The notes beneath the pieces were generated by a model. That model searched no databases. It was not told the DNA's origin and saw nothing but the letters and a program-made list of their open reading frames with translations. The position numbers were made by a program, and so were the translations under genes. Positions 24,442 through 31,644 of a stretch of DNA of 64,000 nt are shown piece by piece (position 1 is the stretch's first letter; every line of letters begins with the position of its first letter). Source of the DNA: Pseudolysinimonas_A sp947085045 (lineage in GTDB: Bacteria > Actinomycetota > Actinomycetes > Actinomycetales > Microbacteriaceae); NCBI GenBank assembly GCA_947085045.1, contig CAMTUU010000005.1, positions 248,001 through 312,000 on the forward strand. Reading direction: 5' to 3'.

Positions 24442-25940
24442 CGCGCTCCTTCCGCGTCATAGAGGGTTCTCTGACCGTCCGGAACCTCGCGCGCGGGGCT
24501 CCCTGATGTCGCAGAGGGTTCTATGGCGTCAATGGTGAGGTCGGACGGCGACGACAGGGTGCCGCGGATCGCGGTCGCGGCCGCGACGAGCGGCGACACG
24601 AGGTGCGTGCGCCCGCCCTTGCCCTGCCGGCCCTCGAAGTTGCGGTTGGATGTCGACGCGCACCGCTCCCCCGGCGCCAGCTGGTCGGGATTCATGCCCA
24701 GGCACATCGAGCAGCCGGCGAACCGCCATTCGGCCCCGAACTCCTCGACGATCTTGTCGATCCCCTCGGCCTCGGCCTCGATGCGCACGCGGGCCGAACC
24801 CGGCACGACCATGACCCGCACGTGGTCGGCCTTCTTGCGGCCCTTGATGATCGACGCGAACGCCCGCAGGTCTTCGATGCGGCTGTTCGTAGACGACCCC
24901 ATGAAGACGGCGTCGACCGGCACCTCTTTGAGCGGGGTGCCCGCCGCGAGGTCCATGTACTCGAGCGCCCGCTCGGCGGCGGCGCGCTCGTTCGGGTCGG
25001 CGAAGGATGCCGGGTCGGGCACGCGGTCGCTCAGCGACACGCCCTGGCCGGGGTTGGTGCCCCAGGTGACGAACGGCTCGAGCTCGTCGGCATCCAGGAA
25101 CACCTCCGCGTCGAAGACCGCGTCGTCGTCCGTCGCGAGGGTGTCCCAATAGGCGACGGCGGCATCCCAGTCGGCTCCCTCGGGCGCGTGCGCGCGACCC
25201 TTCAGGTAGTCGTAGGTGGTCGGGTCGGGGGCGACCATGCCGGCGCGCGCGCCCGCCTCGATCGACATGTTGCAGATCGTCATGCGGCCGTCCATCGACA
25301 GTGCGCGGATGGCGCTGCCGCGGTACTCGAGCACGTAGCCCTGGCCGCCGTTGGTGCCGATCTTGGCGATGACGGCGAGGATGATGTCCTTCGCCGTGAC
25401 GCCCGGACGTAGCGTGCCCTCGACCGTGATCGCCATGGTCTTGAACGGCTTGAGCGGCAGCGTCTGCGTGGCGAGCACGTGCTCGACCTCGCTCGTGCCG
25501 ATGCCGAACGCCATCGCGCCGAACGCGCCGTGGGTGCTGGTGTGGCTGTCGCCGCAGACGACGGTGATGCCGGGCTGGGTGAGTCCGAGTTGCGGACCGA
25601 CGACGTGCACGATGCCCTGCTCGATGTCGCCGAGCGGATGCAGGCGCACCCCGAACTCGGCGCAATTCGCGCGCAACGCCTCGATCTGCGTGCGGCTGGT
25701 CAGGTCGGCAATCGGCTTGTCGATCTGGAGCGTCGGCGTGTTGTGGTCTTCCGTCGCGATCGTCAGATCGGGGCGGCGCACGGGACGACCGGCCTGACGG
25801 AGGCCGTCGAAGGCCTGCGGGCTGGTGACCTCGTGCACGAGGTGCAGGTCGATGTAGATGAGGTCGGGCTCGCCGTTCTCGCCCTTCGCGACGAGATGCT
25901 TCGCCCAGACCTTCTCGGCCAGAGTCTTCGGGGTGCTCAT
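24438..25940 (-). CDS. leuC: 3-isopropylmalate dehydratase large subunit
   Basis: 500 aa. It carries the aconitase-type Fe-S enzyme signatures: V-C-G-D-S-H-T-S-T-H-G-A-F-G, S-C/T-N-S-R-I-E-D-L and the cluster cysteines in C-S-M-C-L-G-M-N-P-D. A ribosome site gaaggaacc lies before the ATG. Expression is probably controlled by the Leu-codon-rich leader peptide and hairpin just upstream. The C-terminal ~30 residues after the conserved domain are an Actinobacteria-type extension. Confidence 0.97.
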   Translation of the reverse strand: MSTPKTLAEKVWAKHLVAKGENGEPDLIYIDLHLVHEVTSPQAFDGLRQAGRPVRRPDLTIATEDHNTPTLQIDKPIADLTSRTQIEALRANCAEFGVRLHPLGDIEQGIVHVVGPQLGLTQPGITVVCGDSHTSTHGAFGAMAFGIGTSEVEHVLATQTLPLKPFKTMAITVEGTLRPGVTAKDIILAVIAKIGTNGGQGYVLEYRGSAIRALSMDGRMTICNMSIEAGARAGMVAPDPTTYDYLKGRAHAPEGADWDAAVAYWDTLATDDDAVFDAEVFLDADELEPFVTWGTNPGQGVSLSDRVPDPASFADPNERAAAERALEYMDLAAGTPLKEVPVDAVFMGSSTNSRIEDLRAFASIIKGRKKADHVRVMVVPGSARVRIEAEAEGIDKIVEEFGAEWRFAGCSMCLGMNPDQLAPGERCASTSNRNFEGRQGKGGRTHLVSPLVAAATAIRGTLSSPSDLTIDAIEPSATSGSPAREVPDGQRTLYDAEGAR

Positions 25941-26006
25941 GTTCGGTTCCTTCGGGATGCCGGGCTGTCACCAGCCACTGCGGGGATCCGGCTCGCGGAC
26001 GACCAC

Positions 26007-26041
26007 CGCGACGAGGGGACCGGAGACTAGGCCTCGTCGCG
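26007..26041 (-). promoter_or_regulatory. Putative leu attenuator hairpin
   Basis: CGCGACGAGG and CCTCGTCGCG are exact 10-bp inverted arms (26032-26041 and 26007-26016), separated by 15 nt that contain the leader-peptide stop codon. The distal arm can alternatively pair: its CGCGG edge is complementary to CCGCG a few bases on. A further hairpin, ggctg-gtga-cagcc, lies near 25965-25978. Alternative pairing governed by a ribosome stalled at Leu codons would explain regulation of leuCD. Whether the switch acts on transcription or on translation cannot be told; no clear U-tract is present. Confidence 0.6.
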
Positions 26042-26071
26042 GCGACGAAGGAGAAGGAGCCGCTCGAGCAT
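26027..26071 (-). CDS. leuCD leader peptide, 14 aa
   Basis: M-L-E-R-L-L-L-L-R-R-R-D-E-A followed by TAG. Five of 14 residues are Leu, four of them consecutive (CTC CTT CTC CTT). It ends 86 nt before leuC and its last codons form one arm of the 10-bp hairpin. This is the arrangement of attenuation leaders that sense charged tRNA-Leu. The only ribosome-site-like sequence (ggagg) touches the ATG. However, TAGCAT ends exactly 6 nt before it, so the peptide is probably translated from a leaderless transcript. Confidence 0.75.
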   Translation of the reverse strand: MLERLLLLRRRDEA

Positions 26072-26083
26072 CCTCCGATGCTA
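26072..26083 (-). promoter_or_regulatory. leu operon promoter (-10 TAGCAT)
   Basis: Minus-strand TAGCAT (26083 to 26078) is followed by cggagg and the leader ATG. The first three bases of the box are also the TAG stop of the upstream FHA-HTH gene. No convincing -35 box is visible. Confidence 0.5.
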
Positions 26084-26803
26084 CCCGAAGTGAGCGCCGA
26101 CCATGTCGGCCGTGTCGCCCGGCCGGCCGGGCAGCAGGGCGAGATCGTCAACGGTGACGAGCCGGGTGGCGAGCGCGTATTCGATGAGTCGCACGCGTCG
26201 ACGCGTGGCGAGGTTGCCGCGCCCGCCGCGCAGCCCGGCGACGCCCGCCCGGTCGAACCGGTCGCAGACGTTGTCGAGTTTGCGGTTGAACGCCGTGAGG
26301 CTCCACCCGAGCCGAGCGGCGGCTTCTGCCGACGTCGGGAAGTCGTCGGTGCGACCCACCGGGCGCCGCAGCGCCTTCTCGCAGAGCACGACGAGCAGGA
26401 GACGCTGGTTGGGGGTCAGGCGGGGAAGCTCGACCCGGTCGGGCCGCAACTCCGCAGAGGTGGCGGCGGCGGAGTAAGGCAGTTCGCCGTGGACCGCGAA
26501 CTCGTACGTCGTGCGCCCGGCGGTGAAGACGACGTGCGCGGGCTCGAACACGACGGGAACCCGGCCTCCCGGGGTCAGCTCGGTCGACACCCGCCCGCTC
26601 GGGTCGCTCACCTGGATGTTGCGCGAGGCCGCCGTGCTGGCGATCCACCACATCTCGTTCTCGTGGAAGATCTCGAGGAGCCGGGCATCCAGCTCGGGGT
26701 TGTCGTCGATCACGAGGTCGGCGTCGCGGCCGATCGTCAGAGTCTCTCCGGGCGGCAGGTCGCGCCACTCCCCGCAGTACTCGATCTTCAGCGCCACTGG
26801 CAA
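26081..26803 (-). CDS. FHA-like plus winged-helix protein (paralogue A)
   Basis: 240 aa from TTG 26803, chosen because aaagggga lies 5 nt upstream; GTG 26797 is the alternative. Residues ~15-110 resemble a forkhead-associated beta sandwich (L-T-I-G-R-D-A-D-L-V-I-D-D-N), though the usual S-x-x-H of FHA is not obvious. Residues ~130-225 hold an HTH: L-T-P-N-Q-R-L-L-L-V-V-L, S-A-E-A-A-A-R-L-G-W-S-L-T-A-F-N-R-K-L-D-N-V and then G-G-R-G-N-L-A-T. It is a close paralogue of 29834-30547. The domain pair suggests a DNA-binding protein whose activity depends on a phosphothreonine partner, perhaps the Ser/Thr kinase of this locus. Confidence 0.75.
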   Translation of the reverse strand: MPVALKIEYCGEWRDLPPGETLTIGRDADLVIDDNPELDARLLEIFHENEMWWIASTAASRNIQVSDPSGRVSTELTPGGRVPVVFEPAHVVFTAGRTTYEFAVHGELPYSAAATSAELRPDRVELPRLTPNQRLLLVVLCEKALRRPVGRTDDFPTSAEAAARLGWSLTAFNRKLDNVCDRFDRAGVAGLRGGRGNLATRRRVRLIEYALATRLVTVDDLALLPGRPGDTADMVGAHFG

Positions 26804-26961
26804 ACGGGTCCCCTTTCGGTCCCCATCCTCGGGACAAGCCGACACGTCCCCAAGCCATGACTTTCCTTGGCACCCGTTCGGGGGGTATGACGTTGCTGCG
26901 CCGCCGCGCGGACGGGTCCCGGGGAACGGTTACGGTAGGGCCAGCGAGCCCGGCCCCGCTC

Positions 26962-27648
26962 GTGCACCCGAATCGCCCGTCCTTGTCGCAGGGAACCGCC
27001 ATCGACCCGAACCGCGTCGTGCTCGTCGACGACCACGAGATCATCGCGCTCGCCCTCGCTGAGGCCGTCACCCGCGTTCCCGGACTCGTCTTCGCCGGGG
27101 TCTCGGCCACCGTCGACGATGCGCTCGTCGCGCATCCCGACGCCGGCCTCGTCGTGCTCGACCTCCGGCTGGCCGACGGCTCGTCGCCGATCGGCAACGT
27201 CGAGCGCCTCGTCGAGCGCGGCTGCGCCGTCATCGCCTACACCTCGGGTGAGAACCCCTACCTGCTGCGGCTCGTGGCGACGACCCCGATCCTCGGCATC
27301 GTACGCAAGTCCGACCCGGTGAGCGTGCTCGTCGACACCCTCCGCCAGGCCGCCGAGGGCCGCGCGGTGATGTCGACCGAGTGGGCGGCCGCGATCGACT
27401 CCGACCCGGGACTGGATGCCGCCGCCCTCAGCGATCAGGAGCAGCAGGTGCTGCGGCTCTTCGCGACCGGACTCAAGGCGCAGTCGGTCGCCGACGCGAT
27501 GGGGATCGCGGTGCCGACCGTCGAGGACTACGTGCGCCGCATCCGCAGCAAGTACGCCCGCATCGGCCGCAACGCCGACACCAAGATCGACCTCTACAAG
27601 CGCGCGATCGAGGACGGTTTCCTGCCCCTGCCGGACGCGGGGCAGTAG
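26962..27648 (+). CDS. NarL/LuxR-family response regulator
   Basis: 229 aa from GTG 26962. The receiver domain starts V-V-L-V-D-D-H-E-I (metal-binding Asp pair), with the phospho-acceptor Asp in V-V-L-D-L-R-L-A-D and the conserved Lys in V-R-K-S-D-P. The C-terminal LuxR-type HTH reads L-S-D-Q-E-Q-Q-V-L-R-L-F-A-T-G-L and V-E-D-Y-V-R-R-I-R-S-K-Y. TTG 26983 is another possible start. The open frame reaches 26857, but those residues would crowd the divergent gene. The ~160-bp gap from 26804 should hold both promoters; tacggt at 26931-26936 is a candidate. It overlaps the histidine kinase by 1 bp. Confidence 0.88.
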   Translation: MHPNRPSLSQGTAIDPNRVVLVDDHEIIALALAEAVTRVPGLVFAGVSATVDDALVAHPDAGLVVLDLRLADGSSPIGNVERLVERGCAVIAYTSGENPYLLRLVATTPILGIVRKSDPVSVLVDTLRQAAEGRAVMSTEWAAAIDSDPGLDAAALSDQEQQVLRLFATGLKAQSVADAMGIAVPTVEDYVRRIRSKYARIGRNADTKIDLYKRAIEDGFLPLPDAGQ

Positions 27649-28814
27649 TGCCGTCGCGGACCGCGCTCGACCGGGTCACCCGCTCGATGGCGCTCGCGCT
27701 CGGCGTCGGGTCGGTCGCGTTCCTCGTGTTGGCGTTGCCGTCGATCCCCACCCAGTCCGCCGCCTTCGGCGCCGTCTGGTCGTGGGCCGCGACGGTCGGC
27801 ATCTTCGCGCCGGTCATCGTCGGCGCGATCCTGTCGCCGTGGCTGCCGGTGCGCGCCCTCCGAAGCCTGGCTGCGGCGACCGCCGTCGCGCAGCTGGCGA
27901 CCCTCGTGACGCTGATCCCGGCGCTCCCCGGCGGGCTCATGCCGGACCAGTTCGGCACGCCGTGGCCGCTCGGCTCGACCGTGCTCGGTTCCGCCTCTGC
28001 CGCCGTCGCCTGGCGCCCCGCGATCACCTGGCCCTACCTCGGCGCCTGCGTGCTGCTCGTCGGGGTCGATCGGTTCCTCGCCTCGGCGTGGCCGATCGCC
28101 GGGCTCGCGGTCCTGGATGCCCTGCACGCGCTGCTGTTCACCGCGATCTTCACCTCGCTCGCCCTCGTGATCCGCCGCGCGGGGCGACAGCTCGACGACG
28201 CCTCCGACCACGCTGCCGCCGACACCCGCCGCCTCGCGACGGCCGAAGCGCAGGCGCGGGAGCGCGGTCGCATCGAAGCACTCCTGCACGACAGCGTGCT
28301 CGTCGCCCTGCTCGCCTCCGCCCGTCGCCCCGACCAGGCGCCCGACGCCGCGCGAGCGGCACTCGAGCGGCTCGACGCGCTCGAGCACGGCGACGGGGAC
28401 GACGCCGACTCGGAGGATGTCATCGATCCGCAGGTCTGGGTGTGGCGGGTGCAAGCATCGACCAGCCAGCTCGACCCGACCGCGCGGTTCAGTCATGAGG
28501 AGGACCACCCGACCCCGGTTCCGGCGGAGGTGGCCGAGGCGATCCTCGAGGCGAGCACCGAGGCGCTGCGCAACAGCCTCATCCACGCCGGTCCCGCGTC
28601 GCGGGCGGTCCATGTGCGGCTGGGTGCGTCGCGGGTCGACGTCACGGTGCTCGACGACGGCCGGGGGTTCGACGTCGAGGCGGTCGACGAGGCCCGCCTC
28701 GGTCTGGCGATCAGCATCCGCGACCGCATGCGCCGGCTGCCCGGAGGCCGAGCCGTCGTCGTCTCGCGGCCCGGCCTGGGCACGCGGGTGGCCCTGCTCT
28801 GGCAGGCCGCGTGA
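27648..28814 (+). CDS. Membrane sensor histidine kinase (HisKA_3-type)
   Basis: 388 aa from GTG 27648, whose first base is the last of the response-regulator stop. About five hydrophobic segments occupy residues 15-175. A cytoplasmic helix then carries R-G-R-I-E-A-L-L-H-D-S-V-L, the dimerisation/phospho-acceptor H-box. The ATPase domain has E-A-S-T-E-A-L-R-N-S-L-I-H-A-G (N-box) and V-L-D-D-G-R-G-F-D (G1 box). It would phosphorylate the adjacent regulator in response to an unidentified membrane or envelope signal. The periplasmic loops are very short, so the signal is likely sensed in the membrane. Confidence 0.85.
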   Translation: MPSRTALDRVTRSMALALGVGSVAFLVLALPSIPTQSAAFGAVWSWAATVGIFAPVIVGAILSPWLPVRALRSLAAATAVAQLATLVTLIPALPGGLMPDQFGTPWPLGSTVLGSASAAVAWRPAITWPYLGACVLLVGVDRFLASAWPIAGLAVLDALHALLFTAIFTSLALVIRRAGRQLDDASDHAAADTRRLATAEAQARERGRIEALLHDSVLVALLASARRPDQAPDAARAALERLDALEHGDGDDADSEDVIDPQVWVWRVQASTSQLDPTARFSHEEDHPTPVPAEVAEAILEASTEALRNSLIHAGPASRAVHVRLGASRVDVTVLDDGRGFDVEAVDEARLGLAISIRDRMRRLPGGRAVVVSRPGLGTRVALLWQAA

Positions 28815-29806
28815 CCGCCCGCGCGGACGTCGCACGACTACTCGGGGCGACGGGCCCGGGGGCCTGGGCGCTCGCGGCGCTCTTCGGCGCGACCTACGTG
28901 GTCATCGCGTTCTGGGCGGGCGGCGATCACACGCGCAGCCCGCTCGGTTTCACCGCGCTCGTGCTCATGGTCGGTGCGGCGGTCGCGCTCGTCCTCCCGC
29001 AGCTGTCGCCGTTCCCGCGTCTCGCCGCAGCCGGCGTCGTGGGCGCGCAGGTCTTCGCCGTCGCGGCCGGGCTGTGGCAGCTCGAGCCGGACTCGTGGGG
29101 CGGATGGGTGACCTGGTACATCGGCGCGTCCTCCTATCTGTCGTTCATCCTCGTGCTGCGCGGCAGATTGTGGTGGGGGGTCGCCGGGCAGCTTGCGCTG
29201 ACCGCGGTCGCGATGCACTGGATGGGGGTCCTGACCGGCGAGCCGGTACGCGGGCTCGACCTCGTCGGCACCCAACTCGTGATGTTCGCGGCGGGGGCGT
29301 TCTTCGCGATCTGGCTGCGCCGCACGGCGGATCGCATCGCCGCGTTCCAGGAGACCCGGCTGCGCCGCGAATCCGCGGAGAGTGCGCGCTCGGCGGCCGA
29401 CGCGGAGCGCGCACGCGAGCTGCGGGTGATCCGCGACTCGGCGGGCGCCGCGCTGGAACGCATCGCCGCCGGCGCCGTCGGCGATGACGAGCGGGGCGAG
29501 CACCTGCTGATCGAGGCGGCGCTGCGGGACCGCATCCGGGGACGAGGGCTGGCCGTCGCTCCGCTCTCGGACGCCGCCCGGGACGCCCGTCGACGCGGTG
29601 CGATCGTGGCGCTCCTCGACGATCTCCGCACCGAGGCGCCCGAGGGCGACGGGCTGCGCGCGGTCATCGGCTGGGCGGCGGCGCGGGTCGCGGGCAGCGG
29701 CGCGGCGGAGATCACCGTGCGCCTCACCCGGAGCGGCGGGCAGCCCGTCGTCACGTTCGCGACCGCCGACGGCGCGGTGGAGACCTTCCACCACCCCGGC
29801 CGCTGA
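28811..29806 (+). CDS. Membrane protein with degenerate histidine-kinase-like cytoplasmic part
   Basis: 331 aa, GTG start overlapping the kinase stop by 4 bp (GTGA). Five or six membrane segments lie in residues ~12-170. A long charged helix follows (R-R-T-A-D-R-I-A-A-F-Q-E-T-R-L-R-R-E-S), then a domain containing L-I-E-A-A-L-R-D-R-I-R-G-R-G. That resembles an N-box region but lacks the H-box His and the D-x-G-x-G ATP lid. It probably is not a kinase and may act as a third component that senses a signal or modulates the pair. No exact family is recognised. Confidence 0.65.
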   Translation: MTARADVARLLGATGPGAWALAALFGATYVVIAFWAGGDHTRSPLGFTALVLMVGAAVALVLPQLSPFPRLAAAGVVGAQVFAVAAGLWQLEPDSWGGWVTWYIGASSYLSFILVLRGRLWWGVAGQLALTAVAMHWMGVLTGEPVRGLDLVGTQLVMFAAGAFFAIWLRRTADRIAAFQETRLRRESAESARSAADAERARELRVIRDSAGAALERIAAGAVGDDERGEHLLIEAALRDRIRGRGLAVAPLSDAARDARRRGAIVALLDDLRTEAPEGDGLRAVIGWAAARVAGSGAAEITVRLTRSGGQPVVTFATADGAVETFHHPGR

Positions 29807-29833
29807 CGATCGCCGCTCCCGCCGGCGCGTCGC

Positions 29834-30547
29834 TCAGGTCGCCGCGTGGTCGTCCAGCAGCGCGAGATCCTCGCGGGTCACCAGCCGCGTCGCGACGGCG
29901 TGCTCGACGAGCCGCATCCGGCGGTTGGTCGCGAGGTTGCCGCGGCCGCCGCGGAGCCCGGTCAGGCCTTCGCGTTCGAGCTTCCCGCAGACGGTGTCGA
30001 GCTTCCGCGTGAACGCGGTGAGCGTCCAGCCGAGCCGGGCGGCGGCATCCGCCGAGCTGGGGATCTCGCCGCGCCCCGACTCGGTCTGGCGCAGCACGTG
30101 CTCGGCGAGGGCGACGACGAGCAGCTTCTGCGACGGGCTGAGCGGCACGTCACCGATCGTCGCGTCGCCCGCGGCGTCGGCCCGCGGACCGGGGTCGACC
30201 GCGAACCCGCCCGCCGAGTGCAGCGTGAGGTCGTAACTCGTCGACCCCGCCCCGAACAGCACGTGCAGCCGATCGAACACCACCGGGATGCGCGCGCCCG
30301 GAGCGAGTCGGGCCGACACGCGCCCGGTGCCGTCGGTGACCGTCGCGGCGATCCGGTCGCCCGCGTTGGTCAGCCACCACATCCCGTTCTCCGCCCTCAG
30401 CACGAGGAACCGGCGGTGCAGGTAACGGTTTTCATCGATGACCAGGTCGGCGTCGCGGCCGATCGCGAACTCCCGATCGACCGGCACCTCGTGGCGTTCG
30501 CCGGCGAACTCGACGACGAGCGGGGGCGGGACCGCGGGCGCCGCCAC
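29834..30547 (-). CDS. FHA-like plus winged-helix protein (paralogue B)
   Basis: 237 aa from GTG 30547. The N-terminal FHA-like half has F-A-I-G-R-D-A-D-L-V-I-D-E-N and the C-terminal HTH has A-A-R-L-G-W-T-L-T-A-F-T-R-K-L-D-T-V with G-L-R-G-G-R-G-N-L-A-T. These segments differ from paralogue A (26081-26803) at only a few positions. It is the last gene of the minus-strand envelope locus, 1 bp after the FHA gene. It is a plausible transcription output of the Ser/Thr kinase. Confidence 0.75.
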   Translation of the reverse strand: MAAPAVPPPLVVEFAGERHEVPVDREFAIGRDADLVIDENRYLHRRFLVLRAENGMWWLTNAGDRIAATVTDGTGRVSARLAPGARIPVVFDRLHVLFGAGSTSYDLTLHSAGGFAVDPGPRADAAGDATIGDVPLSPSQKLLVVALAEHVLRQTESGRGEIPSSADAAARLGWTLTAFTRKLDTVCGKLEREGLTGLRGGRGNLATNRRMRLVEHAVATRLVTREDLALLDDHAAT

Positions 30548-30548
30548 C

Positions 30549-31622
30549 TCAACTCTCCCGGATGCTCAACTCGACGCCGCCGCCGAAGTCGATGACCGTG
30601 CCGACGAGCACCGGCGTCGGCTCGCCGTCGCGCAGTTTCTGCGCGGGCCGCCCCGGGATGCGCACGATCGTGCCGTTGCGCGACCCGAGGTCGGTGACGA
30701 CGACCGTGCCACCCTCCAGGGCGATCCGGGCGTGGTTGCGCGAGATGTCGCCGTCACCTTCGAGGCGCACGAGCCGGCTCCTCAGGGAGTCGGGAGGCGC
30801 GCTCGGGGCGCGGCCGACGAGCACGACGCCGTCGATCGGCTCCCGCGAGCCGTCGGGCAGCACGAGACTGACTGTCGGCGCGGGCGGCGGGAGCGGCGCG
30901 GGAGCGGTCGAGGGAGCCGCGAGTCCCGCCGAGCGGCGGGCGCGCAGCCGGGCGATCTCGTCGACGACGACCGTCTTGTCCTCCGCGGCCTCCGCGGGCC
31001 GAGCCGGCAGATCGCTGACCAGCACCGTGCCGCCGTCGTGTTCGCCGATCGACGACGCGACGGGCTCGAGCGCGGGCGGCGCCGGCACGGAGATCTCGAG
31101 ATCGGGGATCTCGGTGAGCTCGGTGTTGTCGTCGAACAGCGGCGCGGGGACCAGCGGCGGCGGTCGGACGGGTGCTGCGACGGGCGGGGCCGGCGGAACG
31201 GGCGCGGCAGAGGGCGCGGCAGACCGGGCGGGCGCTGCTGCCGGGGTGAGCGCGACGGACGGGGTGAGCGTCCACTCCCCGCCGGGCACGGTGAGTCGGG
31301 CGACCGACCGGTCGGCGAGGACGCGCTCGAGCCACGGCTCGGCCCCGAGGCCGGTGAGCGTCTCGGCTCCCGCCGACACCGTCGCGGGTCCGCGCAGCGC
31401 GACATGCAGTCCGTCCGCCGTCGCATCGAGCACGGCGAACGGTGCCCCATCGGCGATGCCGGAGGACTTCAGCGCGGCGAGCACTCCGGAGACGCCGGAC
31501 CGTGGCATGGCCGCGACGGCGTCCGCGGCGGCACGGAACTCCGGCGGCAGCGCGAACACGAGCGTCCCGAGGTCGTAGACCAGCCACGCGCCGGGCGCGT
31601 CGGGGACGAAACGGGTCTCCAC
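30549..31622 (-). CDS. FHA-domain protein
   Basis: 357 aa. The first ~100 residues are a compact unassigned domain. Residues ~120-250 are Pro/Ala-rich linker with T-rich patches such as D-K-T-V-V-V-D-E that could be kinase targets. The C-terminal ~90 residues are a good FHA domain: G-R-A-P, R-L-V-R-L-E-G-D-G-D-I-S-R-N-H-A-R-I and D-L-G-S-R-N-G-T. The G-R, S-R-N-H and N-G-T phosphothreonine-binding motifs are intact. It is cytosolic and probably docks on Thr-phosphorylated partners such as the kinase at 41920-43401. Confidence 0.85.
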   Translation of the reverse strand: METRFVPDAPGAWLVYDLGTLVFALPPEFRAAADAVAAMPRSGVSGVLAALKSSGIADGAPFAVLDATADGLHVALRGPATVSAGAETLTGLGAEPWLERVLADRSVARLTVPGGEWTLTPSVALTPAAAPARSAAPSAAPVPPAPPVAAPVRPPPLVPAPLFDDNTELTEIPDLEISVPAPPALEPVASSIGEHDGGTVLVSDLPARPAEAAEDKTVVVDEIARLRARRSAGLAAPSTAPAPLPPPAPTVSLVLPDGSREPIDGVVLVGRAPSAPPDSLRSRLVRLEGDGDISRNHARIALEGGTVVVTDLGSRNGTIVRIPGRPAQKLRDGEPTPVLVGTVIDFGGGVELSIRES

Positions 31623-31644
31623 GAGTCCTTCCTACCGGATCGCG

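Noticed and set aside
25941..26080. T-box riboswitch upstream of leuC
   Set aside because: No T-box consensus sequence or specifier stem was found; the Leu-codon leader explains the region better.
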